DNA of 64,000 bases from Hyphomicrobiales bacterium. GTDB taxonomy: Bacteria; Pseudomonadota; Alphaproteobacteria; Rhizobiales; Beijerinckiaceae. Below are positions 15,960 to 24,725 of this stretch, piece by piece. Position 1 is the first letter of the stretch; each line of letters opens with the position of its first letter. The notes beneath the pieces are model-generated. The model was given only the letters and a program-made list of their open reading frames with translations. It was not told the origin of the DNA and did not search any database. The DNA lies in contig CAKNFP010000002.1 in the NCBI GenBank assembly GCA_930633525.1, positions 2,025,269-2,089,268 on the forward strand, given 5' to 3'. The position numbers and the translations under genes were made by a program.

Positions 15960-18611
15960 ATGCGCAGATTTCTAGCGCTCGCGCTCGTTCCCATGGTCGC
16001 ATCATCACCTGTGTTTTCAGCTCAGGGCATCACAACCGCAAATGTCAATATGCGCAGTGGCCCGGGAACAAATTTCGCGTCCACTACAACGCTTCCTGCA
16101 GGATCCGTTGTGGAGATCCAGGACTGTGAGGATTCAGGCGCTTGGTGTGCCATCACATCCGACGGCGGGCGGGGGTATGTGAGTGGGCGCTACTTGAAAA
16201 AAAGCGATGAACCTGATGGTTGGCCGCGATTCTACAGCACGGCGAAGGGACGAATGATCCTTTACCAGCCACAATTTACGGAGTGGACCGATTTCAAGAC
16301 GATCGATGCGTTGGTCGCAGCCGAACTTGACCGAGGCAATGACGGCACCCCGGCCTTTGGTGTGATCGGCCTTCGGGGGACCACAACGATGGACGAGGGC
16401 GCAGAGGAAATTGTCATAAGCGACGTGGCCGTTACCGCCTTGAATTTTTCCGGCCTTGACCGGTCAAGTCTCGCGGATCTTAAGTTGGAGGTCGGTAAAC
16501 TGCTGCCAACGGAGCCGGTCTCGATCGCGGCGGCGCGGGTCGCGGCAAGTCTCGCCGCGCAGAAGCGTACGGCCGATGTCTCCGGATTGAAGGCTGACGC
16601 GCCGTCGATCTTCATTTCAACGTCGCCGGCACTCTTGCTCCAAACGGACGGCGAGCCCGCCTACGCCCCGGTGACGGGAAAGCAAGGGCTGTCTTTTGTG
16701 GTCAATACAAACTGGGATCTCTTCCGCATCGACGAGGGCGGCGAGCTTTATCTGCGCCACGATACGCACTGGCTCCACGCAAGTGCGCTCCAAGGGCCCT
16801 GGATGGTTGCCACCGCGCTTCCACAGCTTCTGCAGGCCTTGCCTGATAATGGTGACTGGGCCGACGCCCGCGCTGCGATCCCGCCGGAACCATATCCCAC
16901 GGGACAGACTCCCAAAGTCGTTGTTACAGCCGCGGCTTCTGAGTTGATTGTCTTCACCGGCGATCCAATACTGCAGCAGGTTGCCCGCACTTCACTTCAA
17001 TGGGCATCCAATACCGATTCAGACGTATTCTTCGATAGTGCAAATCGGCAATGGTACGTTTTGTTATCCGGGCGTTGGTTTCGGGCAACCTCCCTTAACG
17101 GCCCCTGGACCTTCGCGACGCCCGACCTTCCCGGCGACTTTCAGAATATTCCGGAAGACGGCCCATACTTTGCCGTAAGATCGTCTGTGCCTGGAACACC
17201 CGAAGATTCGGAGGCGCGACTGAGGGCGAGCATCCCGACAACTGCGCGTGTCGAGGACGGTTCCATTACCCCTAGCGTTGCCTATACGGGCGAACCGCAG
17301 TTCGTTCCTATCGAAACGACTGGCGTGTCTTATGCCGCCAATATCTCGGATACCGTATTGCGTGTGAGCGGCCGTTTTTATCTGCTCAAGGATGGCATCT
17401 GGTTTGTATCGGAAGCGCCGAGCGGGCCTTGGCAATTGGCCCGTGAAATTCCTGACGAGATTTACGCAATTCCTCCATCATCTCCCGTATATAATGCGAC
17501 ATATGTGCGCGTGTACGATACCGAGCCGGGCGCGGTTTGGTATGGCTATACGATGGGTTATCTTTTCGGCTTCCTCGCTTGGGGCACCTATGTATTTGGG
17601 ACTGGCTGGTCTTATCCGCCATACTGGTACAATTGGAGCGGATATGCGCGGCCCCTCTATTATTCCCGGCCGACAACATGGGGCATCGGCGCGTATTACA
17701 ACCCCGTACGCGGCGCCTTCGGACGCTATGGCTATTCCTATGGTCCCTATAGGGGCATCGCGGGCGTGCGTAGCTGGAATCCGGCGACCGGCACCTACAC
17801 GCGTGCCGCCGCGGCCTGGGAGCCACGGGGGACGGCTGGTTTCGTGGGGGCCTATAATCCGCAAACCGACCGCGCCGGCTATATCGCGGGCAGCCGCAAT
17901 GTCTATGGATCCTGGAAGTCGGCAGGTGTGAAACAGGGCGCGGAATGGGCGCGGCTGACATCACGCACGACTGCTGGCGGTGGCTCGGCTGTCCGCTGGA
18001 ATACGCAGCAAGGGCAAGGCTTCATGCGGGACGGCCGGCGCGGTGATCTCTATGCGGGCCGCGACGGGAATGTGTATCGCAATTCTGGCGGCCAATGGCA
18101 GCGCTTCGATGGCGGCTGGCAAAACGTCGCGCGTCCCGACCGGGGCGAACGCGGTGCCGCTGATAGCGGTCTTGGCGCAGCGGCGGGCGGTGCAGGCGCA
18201 GCTGCTGGAGCAGCCGTGAACCAGCGCATGAATGCTGGCACTGGACGCGCGGAACGCGACCAACAGGCCACAACGCGCCGGGAGCAGGCTGGAAAGACGC
18301 CTCGCCAAACACAGGGCCAGGCTGCGCAAAAGCGTCCAGCAGGCCAGGCTCAAACGAGGCAGGCCCAGAATCGGCAAGCGAGGAACCAACGACCGGCAGC
18401 TCGTAGCCAGCTACCGAACAACGTGATGAGAGATGCTCAGGCGCGTGGTCTTGGCAATCAGAGACAGCTGGCCAACCGGCAAGCCGTTCGGCCAGCACCT
18501 CAGTTTTCCCGACCACCAGCATCTTTCGCGCCCCGCGGGGGCTTTAGTGGCCGCGGGATGGGCGGCGGCGGTGGGCGGGGCGGTGGCGGCCGTGGAGGAG
18601 GCCGGCGCTAG
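15960..18611 (+). CDS. Large exported SH3-domain protein with W-rich repeats and Gly/Arg-rich tail
   Basis: An 883-residue secreted or surface protein. Residues 1-21 are a signal peptide (RRFLALALVPMVASS, cleavage near VFSA). A bacterial SH3 (SH3b) domain follows (TANVNMRSGPGTNFAST to GYVSGRYLK). The middle contains at least three repeats of the form Y-L-x(4-6)-W-F/L-x(4-7)-GPW: LYLRHDTHWLHASALQGPW, WYVLLSGRWFRATSLNGPW and FYLLKDGIWFVSEAPSGPW. A Tyr/Trp/Gly-rich segment (GWSYPPYWYNWSGYARPLYY) and a basic low-complexity C-terminus ending GGGGRGGGRR follow. Similar proteins are sometimes annotated as carbohydrate-binding V/XII-like. Start ATG 15960 has a GGAG site; GTG 15948 is an alternative. 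Role unknown, probably cell-envelope binding. Confidence 0.82.
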   Translation: MRRFLALALVPMVASSPVFSAQGITTANVNMRSGPGTNFASTTTLPAGSVVEIQDCEDSGAWCAITSDGGRGYVSGRYLKKSDEPDGWPRFYSTAKGRMILYQPQFTEWTDFKTIDALVAAELDRGNDGTPAFGVIGLRGTTTMDEGAEEIVISDVAVTALNFSGLDRSSLADLKLEVGKLLPTEPVSIAAARVAASLAAQKRTADVSGLKADAPSIFISTSPALLLQTDGEPAYAPVTGKQGLSFVVNTNWDLFRIDEGGELYLRHDTHWLHASALQGPWMVATALPQLLQALPDNGDWADARAAIPPEPYPTGQTPKVVVTAAASELIVFTGDPILQQVARTSLQWASNTDSDVFFDSANRQWYVLLSGRWFRATSLNGPWTFATPDLPGDFQNIPEDGPYFAVRSSVPGTPEDSEARLRASIPTTARVEDGSITPSVAYTGEPQFVPIETTGVSYAANISDTVLRVSGRFYLLKDGIWFVSEAPSGPWQLAREIPDEIYAIPPSSPVYNATYVRVYDTEPGAVWYGYTMGYLFGFLAWGTYVFGTGWSYPPYWYNWSGYARPLYYSRPTTWGIGAYYNPVRGAFGRYGYSYGPYRGIAGVRSWNPATGTYTRAAAAWEPRGTAGFVGAYNPQTDRAGYIAGSRNVYGSWKSAGVKQGAEWARLTSRTTAGGGSAVRWNTQQGQGFMRDGRRGDLYAGRDGNVYRNSGGQWQRFDGGWQNVARPDRGERGAADSGLGAAAGGAGAAAGAAVNQRMNAGTGRAERDQQATTRREQAGKTPRQTQGQAAQKRPAGQAQTRQAQNRQARNQRPAARSQLPNNVMRDAQARGLGNQRQLANRQAVRPAPQFSRPPASFAPRGGFSGRGMGGGGGRGGGGRGGGRR

Positions 18612-18787
18612 TAGCCTGACTTAACACTGCATCGTGCGATCGGTGGGGCTGGACGCCACCCAGCCCCTATATCTGGCGCCGCCGGAACGGCTAAAATTCA
18701 CGGTAGGCCGATCGCCACACCGCTGGGATATGAGGCCAGCGCCGCCGTCGGCCTCGCGTTAATCCGAAAAGAGAAGCAGTTTAACCG

Positions 18788-19582
18788 TCAGGCCATGATA
18801 CTCAGGCCGCCATCAACATAGGTGGTCGTCCCGGTGAGTCTGCGCGCAAATGCTGTCGCCAGAAAAGCTGTCGTGAGGCCGACGTCATCGATATCGATGA
18901 GTTCTTCGATCGGGCTGCGCTCGGTGGCCTCGGCCAAGAGAACATCAAAGTCTTTGATGCCGGATGCTGCCCTCGTCTTGAGAGGCCCGGGGGAAACCGC
19001 ATGCACGCGTATATTTCTGGGACCGAGCTCGTAGGCGAGATAGCGCACGGTGCTCTCGAGCGCGGCTTTGACCGGCCCCATCAGATTATAGTTAGGGACG
19101 ACTTTGTTGGCGCCGTGATAGCTCATTGCGAGCAAGGTGCCCCCATTCGTCATCAGAGGCTCCGCCAACCTGGCCATACGGATGAAGGAATGGCAGGAAA
19201 TGTCCATGGCCACCTTGAAGCCTTCGGCGGAGCAGTCGACGAGGCGCCCGTGCAGATCGTCCTTTGGGGCATAAGCTACAGAATGGAGGGCAATGTCGAG
19301 CCGCCCCCAATGCTTATGGATTTGCGCGAAGACCTCCTCAAGTTCGCCGTTTACGCCCACATCGCAGGGCGCAAAAATCTCCGCTCCAAGGCTTCGGGCG
19401 AGGGGTTCGACATGGGGCCTGGCTTTGTCATTGAGATAGGTTATGGCCAGTTCCGCTCCCAGTTGGTGGAAAACCCGTGCGCAGCCATAAGCGATGGATT
19501 GGTCGTTGGCGATGCCGATGACAAGGGCGCGCTTACCGTGCAGCGCACCGGACTGAAGAAGGGTTTCGGTGGTCTCGGACAT
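18788..19582 (-). CDS. fabI: Enoyl-[acyl-carrier-protein] reductase (NADH), FabI type
   Basis: A 264-residue SDR-superfamily enoyl-ACP reductase, final step of fatty acid elongation. The FabI-specific nucleotide loop GIANDQSIAYGCAR is present, SVAYAPKDDLHGRLVD matches the cofactor/substrate region, and the catalytic Tyr-x6-Lys is YNLMGPVK in SYHGANKVVPNYNLMG. The C-terminal FARRLTGTTTYVDGG is standard. This copy lies outside any fatty-acid synthesis cluster. In related bacteria a fabI paralogue accompanies DUF3141, phosphotransacetylase and acetate kinase genes, and a decayed DUF3141-like stretch lies just upstream. It may therefore be an accessory isoform rather than the housekeeping enzyme. 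Confidence 0.92.
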   Translation of the reverse strand: MSETTETLLQSGALHGKRALVIGIANDQSIAYGCARVFHQLGAELAITYLNDKARPHVEPLARSLGAEIFAPCDVGVNGELEEVFAQIHKHWGRLDIALHSVAYAPKDDLHGRLVDCSAEGFKVAMDISCHSFIRMARLAEPLMTNGGTLLAMSYHGANKVVPNYNLMGPVKAALESTVRYLAYELGPRNIRVHAVSPGPLKTRAASGIKDFDVLLAEATERSPIEELIDIDDVGLTTAFLATAFARRLTGTTTYVDGGLSIMA

Positions 19583-19639
19583 GAAAGGCCTCAGGTGCGG
19601 GATGCGACGTCAGTCGACCTATACAAGGGTCTGCTCTCA

Positions 19640-20420
19640 TTCTGTATGGCAGCTGTGTTGCGGCTATCACGAAATTGATAGAGTTGCGCGGGCGCGTCGG
19701 ATAACAGGCCGCGAAGCGTGGACAGCATGCCTTCTGGTCAACATTGACATCAAACTGCTTTTCGTGACGATCGAGAAGACCAATATCCCTGCCGGCAAGC
19801 TCTCGAACTCGCTTCATTGCGGAGAACTTGCCCTTCCTGTACCCGCCTTCATCAACAGGAGCGCGGTGCGTACCATTGCCGTCGTGCGGTCGCGCTCCGT
19901 TAGCCGGGCAAGAGCATCCTCCACGGATAGTCCAGAGCTGGTGACGTTCGAACGTGTCACTTGCTCAGACGGCGCGCAAATAGCTGCAGTTCCGTATGCT
20001 CTATGAAAACAGGTTCTCCAGGGACGCATCACGCAGGTCGCGATAGAAGTCCCAGGTTGCTGAAGTCAAGGCTGCGGTTGTTTTTTCCAAAGCGACAAAC
20101 GGGCCCTTGTCATCACGCTGCAGGCGATTGGCCTTCACCCACTCCTCCGTGCCCTTTAACGGTAGCAGGAGGAGATTGAGATCCGAGACCGCCCAGCGCT
20201 GCATTCGCTCCGGATGAAGCGCCCTTCGCATTGTGGCACCGGCGGGCGAAGGCGGCAGCGAACGAGCAGAAGCGAGAAGTCGATCGAATCCCTGTTGTGG
20301 GCGAGCCTGCACCGCTGAGTCTGGTGGGGAGCCGGCATCGCTCATTCTCACCTCCGCATTATTAACGACGGGCCTGCTCCCAATGGCAGGCGGAGTAGCC
20401 CGGGCGTTTTCAGGCAATCA
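19640..20420 (-). pseudogene. Decayed C-terminal part of a DUF3141 (PHA-synthase-like) gene
   Basis: Read leftward from about 20420, the translation ends VKANRLQRDDKGPFVALEKT then SATWDFYRDLRDASLENLF, which resembles the N-P-F-x-A-x-E-K-A ... D-x-Y-R-D-x-R-D-A segment of DUF3141 proteins. Further left, in shifted frames, LSVEDALARLTERDR, TAMVRTALLLMKAG and KRVRELAGRDIGLLD resemble later parts of the same C-terminus. Several stops and frameshifts separate them. The location directly upstream of fabI agrees with the gene pairing seen in related genomes. The match is from memory of the family and is moderate. Confidence 0.4.
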
Positions 20421-20940
20421 GCACCAAACAGAGGCTCCACCCGCGAAGTATATGACCCACTGCGACCCTGCTGCTCGACCGTTTGGGACATCGATTTGGC
20501 GGTTCTAACGCTACCGCGTTGAGTGTTTCGCGGCTTCTGTGAGCGACCGCTTTTAGGGTAGAGTAGCGTTGGGCTCCAACCTGTATTCGGTGCCCCGGCA
20601 TTCACGATCATTCTGAATAGCTGAGACGCGTCCGTGGCCCCAGTTCCCAGATATCTGTCTCGAAAGGTCAAGACTTTCCGTACGTGACGCGAGATAATTA
20701 GGCGTTAGATGGGATCGATTGACGCCGTTGTTCCTCGGACGAAGTATTGGCAAGGGCCGCGGCAGGCAGGGTCGTGTGGCGCTTGGATCATGGGTGCGGC
20801 CGCATCCCCTGTCGGCCGTCAAAGACAATATATCAATGACATGATAACAGTTAAAGTCTCCTATTCTGCAAGTACATGCTTTTAAGAATTATGTCTGTTT
20901 AGGGGGGGCGGAACAAGACAAGAGCCGATTCAAGATACCG
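20421..20940. other. Gene-free region
   Basis: No coding signal recognised. The right part (20830-20905) is more AT-rich than the surroundings and includes an eight-base G-run region near 20902-20908. Confidence 0.3.
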
Positions 20941-20946
20941 TTCAAT

Positions 20947-21444
20947 ATTAAGCGCAAATTTCTGGTTGTGGATAGTGGATGGCGCGAGAATGGGCCGGGC
21001 CAAAGATATCGCCAGGGCTATCTTGCCAAAGGATCGAACACTGTGCGCGTTCGTCATACCGGCACGCGGGGCTTTCTCACCATTAGGGGCACTCGCGATG
21101 GGCTTGTTCGGCCGGAGTTTGTGTTTGAGATTCCTTCACGGGACGCAGAGCAACTCCTGATGATGTGTCCGCATCCTCTCCTAGAGAAGGTCCGTCACGA
21201 GATCTTCTATGCAGGTAACATCTGGCACGTTGACGAATTCGCTGCAGAGAACACGGGGCTCGTCCTAGCCGAGGTGGAGCTTCACGACCTCGGACAACAA
21301 GTGACACTACCGGATTGGATTGGCGCGGAAGTGGCATTCGACGAGCGATATCGCAATTCCCGCCTCGCTGACTTCCCTTGGCGGCCGCGTACGATCGCGG
21401 TTCCAGCGGTTCCTCAACCGGGTCGCATATCGTCGGAATACTAA
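20947..21444 (+). pseudogene. CYTH-domain protein lacking a proper start
   Basis: The frame reads IKRKFLVVDSGWRE, RYRQGYLAKGSNTVRVR, TGTRGFLTIRGTRDG, RPEFVFEIP, HPLLEKVRHEIFY, IWHVDEFAAENTGLVLAEVE and FDERYRNSRLADFPW, a complete run of CYTH-domain (triphosphate tunnel metalloenzyme) motifs of about 150 residues. The usual start M-x-E-I-E-R-K-F-L is altered to F-N-I-K-R-K-F-L: the metal-binding glutamates of the ExExK signature are lost. No ATG lies upstream in frame, and GTG 20968 would begin inside the domain. The C-terminus ends in unrelated residues. I infer a decaying, probably inactive gene; a functional short form is possible but unlikely. Confidence 0.6.
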
Positions 21445-21591
21445 GGAGGCGCTACTCGGTCTTGGGCGTAGAGAGACACGCTGGGCAAACGCCAGCGGAG
21501 CTGGCTTCCCCAAAGCGCATGCGGCGCGCGCTGTAAACCGAGGAGTTGGCTTACGCCCCCCTGTCTGTTTGATCTGTGCGAGAGTGATAGT

Positions 21592-21648
21592 GCGGAAGGG
21601 AGCCCCCCGATGGTCTGGAGCCCGTGCGGGAGCATGGGTCCCTTCCGC
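21592..21648 (+). ncRNA. Structured region upstream of IS110 fragment (possible bridge-RNA relic)
   Basis: GCGGAAGGGA (21592-21601) and TCCCTTCCGC (21639-21648) form a perfect 10-bp stem enclosing a 37-base loop that contains an inner CCCG-TG-CGGG hairpin (21621-21630). It lies about 70 bases before an IS110 transposase start. In IS110 elements the non-coding end before the recombinase gene encodes the bridge RNA that pairs with donor and target DNA. The structure and position fit, but pairing of guide segments with element ends cannot be shown here because the rest of the element is missing. Confidence 0.35.
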
Positions 21649-21715
21649 TTTCTCTGAACCCTGAACAGTTGCTTGGGACGGCCGATCCCGCACGACATGG
21701 ACAGGAGCTCTCACC

Positions 21716-22006
21716 ATGCCACAGCCCGTCGTCGGCTGCGATCTCTCACGCGCCTTCATTGATTTCTGCCACCTGCCGACCGGAACAGTCGACCGGATCA
21801 CCAATACTCTCGAAGCCATCGCCGCATTCATCGACGGCATGGCTCGTGACGCCCTCGTCGTCTTCGAGGGCACCAGCGGCTGCGACGGTTGCCTCATCGC
21901 CTTGCCCACCGAGCGGGCGCAGTCGTTCTCGCGCGTCAATCCGCGGCGGGCCCGCCTGCTCGCCGCCGTACCCGGCATCAGCATCTTCGAGGCTCTCTAC
22001 TCGTAG
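21716..22006 (+). pseudogene. IS110-family transposase, N-terminal fragment
   Basis: The frame begins MPQPVVGCDLSRAFIDFCHL and continues RITNTLEAIAAFIDG, LVVFEGTSGCDG and AQSFSRVNPRRAR, matching the N-terminal RuvC-like DEDD domain of IS110 transposases. The first aspartate is in GCDLSRA and the glutamate in VFEGTSG. After about residue 79 the expected remainder (roughly 220 residues including the serine-containing Tnp domain) is gone and the frame stops. A GGAGC ribosome site and the usual non-coding leader precede the start. Inactive remnant. Confidence 0.75.
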
Positions 22007-22140
22007 ATCCACGGGAAAGCGGGGGAATTGTGTTGGTGGCAGTCTCCCGCTTATCACTACGACAGTTGTCATCACGCCGCGCTGATAGTCGGTCATGCCC
22101 GCGATGATTGTGATCAGTCGAGCCGCCTCATGAATCGCGT

Positions 22141-22494
22141 TGCGCTCAGCGCGTCGTCCGGGAGCTCGATGTGCTCATCGCCCTTGGCGGCCGGCCACTC
22201 ATGGTGGTCAGCGACACCGGCACCGAACTGACCGCGCGCGCGATCCTGCAATGGCAGGAAGACAGACGAGTCGAGTGGCACTACATCGCACCGGCCAAGC
22301 CGATGCAGAACGGCTTCGTCGAGAGCCTGAACGAGCACATGTTCCGAAATCTGCCGAGCGCTCGCCGGCTGATCGAGGAATGGAGAACGGACTACAACGC
22401 CCACCGGCCGCATACGAGCCTTGGCGGCTTCACCCCAAATGAGTTTGCAACCAGGTCCAGGATGGATCACAGCAAGAACAGAGTCCGATTATGA
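22141..22494 (+). pseudogene. IS3-family transposase (OrfB) C-terminal fragment
   Basis: The translation contains RVVRELDVLIALGGRPLMVV, SDTGTELTARAILQWQED, YIAPAKPMQNGFVES, LNEHMFRNLPSARRLIEEW and YNAHRPHTSLGGFTPNEFA, the C-terminal half of an IS3 OrfB integrase domain. About nine residues normally found between FVES and LNEH (the F-N-G-x-x-R-D-E-C segment) are missing, an in-frame deletion inside the catalytic domain. The N-terminal half is absent. It abuts the IS110 fragment, so one element inserted into or recombined with the other. Confidence 0.75.
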
Positions 22495-22557
22495 ACGAGG
22501 GCAAAATACTGTTCAGGTCTGTTGATCTAGGGAACAGATCGATTTCGCCCAGCGCCG

Positions 22558-23190
22558 TTATTTCGGGTATATCATATTGAGTGCGTCGATCTGCGGTTGT
22601 GTCAGTACCCGGGGCAATCGGCCCTGCAGCAGCACCAGCAACTTTGCCGTCTCTTCCAGTTCCTCGGCAGCGTAGATGGCGGTCTTGAGATCTCCGGCGG
22701 TCAACACTGTGCCATGGTTGGCAAGCAACACGGCCGCGAACGCGCCCTTCAGATCGCGGATCATCTCGCCCATTGCCGGGTCGCCTGGCCGCATGTAAGG
22801 CAGCAGCCGTACCCGCCCAACCCGCATCACCACGTAAGGCGTGAGCGGGGCGATGCAGTCGTGCTCGTCGAGGTCCGGTAGGCAGGAGAGAGCAGTTGCG
22901 TAGGTCGAATGCAGATGCACCACCGCTCCCGTGCCCCGCCGTGTCTCATAAAAGGCCTTATGCAGGCAAATTTCCTTGGACGGTTTGTCGCCGGAGATAT
23001 GCTTGCCGCTGCGGTCGAGTTTGGAGATGCGGTCCGCCTCGAGGAAGCCGAGGCAGGAATTCGTCGGCGTGATCAATATTCCATCGTCAACGGCAACGCT
23101 GATGTTGCCAGCCGAACCGACCGAATAGCCGCGCTCAAACAGCGAGCGCGATAGACGCACCAGAAGTTCGCGTGTCGCCTGCTCGTCCAT
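22558..23190 (-). CDS. otnC: 3-oxo-tetronate 4-phosphate decarboxylase (class II aldolase family)
   Basis: A 210-residue zinc-dependent class II aldolase/adducin-fold enzyme. Visible features are SAGNISVAVDDGILITPTN, the zinc histidines in VVHLHSTYATALSC, and LLANHGTVLTAG with the third histidine. Beside an OtnK kinase it fits OtnC, which decarboxylates 3-oxo-tetronate 4-phosphate to dihydroxyacetone phosphate. L-fuculose-phosphate-aldolase-like activity is the alternative. The start ATG 23190 has an AGGAAG ribosome site; GTG 23205 overlaps the otnK stop (GTGA). It is the last gene of the minus-strand operon starting with tctC. Confidence 0.85.
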   Translation of the reverse strand: MDEQATRELLVRLSRSLFERGYSVGSAGNISVAVDDGILITPTNSCLGFLEADRISKLDRSGKHISGDKPSKEICLHKAFYETRRGTGAVVHLHSTYATALSCLPDLDEHDCIAPLTPYVVMRVGRVRLLPYMRPGDPAMGEMIRDLKGAFAAVLLANHGTVLTAGDLKTAIYAAEELEETAKLLVLLQGRLPRVLTQPQIDALNMIYPK

Positions 23191-23201
23191 AACCCGCTTC
23201 C

Positions 23202-24479
23202 TCACGCAGCTTTCGCCGAGATAGCGCCGAGCGCCTTCGCGAAGAAGTCAACGGCGCCGAAATTGCCGGACTTCAGCGCCATGCCGAGGCCAGTGCCGTC
23301 CTCGGTCACCAGCACTGGCACACCGGGGTCGATCTCACGGCCTATGCGGAAAGAGCTTACGCCGAGGGCCGAGACCACCGCACCCGAGGTCTCACCGCCG
23401 CCGACCACGATGCGCCGCACGCCAGCCTCGAACAGGTTTCTCGCTGCCTTGGCGAACAGATTATCGAGGCTGTGGGCGATTGCCTCGGGGCTGTACCTCT
23501 CCTGCAGCGTTGCAACCTGCTCCGGCTTGGAGGAGGAATAGACCAGCGGCGCCTTGCCGGTATTGGCCATTATGAACGCTACGAGGTCGTCAGAGGTCAG
23601 CGTGCCGGCCATCACTTGCTCGACGTCGATTGGGAGCACGGGATGGCTGGCCGAATGTTGCTTGATCTGGCCGAGCGTGGCGCGCGAGCAGCTGCCGACC
23701 ATCACCGCTTCCGGCCCCTCGATGGCGTCGACCGCCGGCGCGCCGCCCTTGGCAAGTCCGGCTCTGATGAAGTTGCGCGGCAGGCCGAGCGCAATGCCGG
23801 AGCCGCCGGTGAGGAACTTCGCCTCGGCGCAGGCGGCGGCGATGGTCAGGAGGTCGTCATTGCTGATGGCGTCGACAATAACGAGGCGCTCGCCGCGTCC
23901 GCCCGCCGCGGCGAGCGCCTCGTGCACGAGGTCGTGGCCCTGGCTCACGATGTTCCAGTCGACAAAGCCGACCGGCTCCGTGGTCTGCAGTCTCAGCCAG
24001 CGCCGCAGGTCCGGGTCGGGCATCGGGTTGAGCGGATGATGCTCCATGCCCGATTCGTTCAGTAGCCGGTCGCCGACGAAATGATGGCCCTTGTAAATGG
24101 TGCGACCGGTATCGGGGAACGCTGAGCAGGCAATGACGCCCTTGACGCCAAGCCGCTTGGCCAGCGCCTCGCCGACCTGGCCGATATTGCCGGCGCTGGT
24201 GGAATCGAAGGTGGAGCAGTACTTGAAGATGATCTGCCGGCAGCCCTGCGCCAGCAGCCAGTCGATGGCAGCCTGGGACTGCTCGACTGCCTCCTTGGCG
24301 GGGATAGAACGGCTTTTCAGCGCGATAACGCCGGCCTCGACGTCGGGGGCGGCAGCGCCAATCGGCACGCCGAGGTATTGCACTGTGCGCAGCCCGCCTT
24401 CCGGTGCGACGCCCTTGGCAATAGTGTTGGCGATGTCGCTCGCCCCCGTGAAATCGTCCGCTATAACACCCAGAAGCAT
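23202..24479 (-). CDS. otnK: 3-oxo-tetronate kinase (DUF1537/four-carbon acid sugar kinase)
   Basis: A 425-residue four-carbon acid sugar kinase. The N-terminal substrate domain begins LLGVIADDFTGASDIANTIA, with the D-D-F-T-G-A motif characteristic of DUF1537. The C-terminal nucleotide domain contains VVGGGETSGAVVSALG and VLVTEDGTGLGMALKSGNFG. OtnK phosphorylates 3-oxo-tetronates (from L-threonate or D-erythronate) at O4. A GGAGGAG ribosome site precedes ATG 24479. The stop nearly abuts otnC. The usual oxidising partner (LtnD/DenD-type dehydrogenase) and isomerase OtnI are not in the window, so either a different entry enzyme is used or they lie elsewhere. Confidence 0.9.
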   Translation of the reverse strand: MLLGVIADDFTGASDIANTIAKGVAPEGGLRTVQYLGVPIGAAAPDVEAGVIALKSRSIPAKEAVEQSQAAIDWLLAQGCRQIIFKYCSTFDSTSAGNIGQVGEALAKRLGVKGVIACSAFPDTGRTIYKGHHFVGDRLLNESGMEHHPLNPMPDPDLRRWLRLQTTEPVGFVDWNIVSQGHDLVHEALAAAGGRGERLVIVDAISNDDLLTIAAACAEAKFLTGGSGIALGLPRNFIRAGLAKGGAPAVDAIEGPEAVMVGSCSRATLGQIKQHSASHPVLPIDVEQVMAGTLTSDDLVAFIMANTGKAPLVYSSSKPEQVATLQERYSPEAIAHSLDNLFAKAARNLFEAGVRRIVVGGGETSGAVVSALGVSSFRIGREIDPGVPVLVTEDGTGLGMALKSGNFGAVDFFAKALGAISAKAA

Positions 24480-24725
24480 CGCGCTCCTCCGTATATGACC
24501 GAGCGAACTCCAGTCCCTTGAACAGTTCAGATTTGATCGGATTTAAGTACGTCGCGACTTAATCTCTTAGTCGTTGGCCGTTGACACAAAGTAGTCAGCA
24601 CCGCAGGCGGCATCCCGCCACATCCCGATCTTGAAAGCCGCCTCAGAAACCGTCGGCGTTTGAGAAATGCCACCTGTCCGTCACTCGGAAGTGTCCAAAC
24701 ACCTAACGTCGCGCCGCAGCGATCG
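24480..24725. other. Intergenic gap between tctA and otnK
   Basis: About 246 bases without a recognisable gene separate tctA from otnK. The gap is long for genes in one operon, so otnKC may also have its own promoter. No clear signal was seen. Confidence 0.3.
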
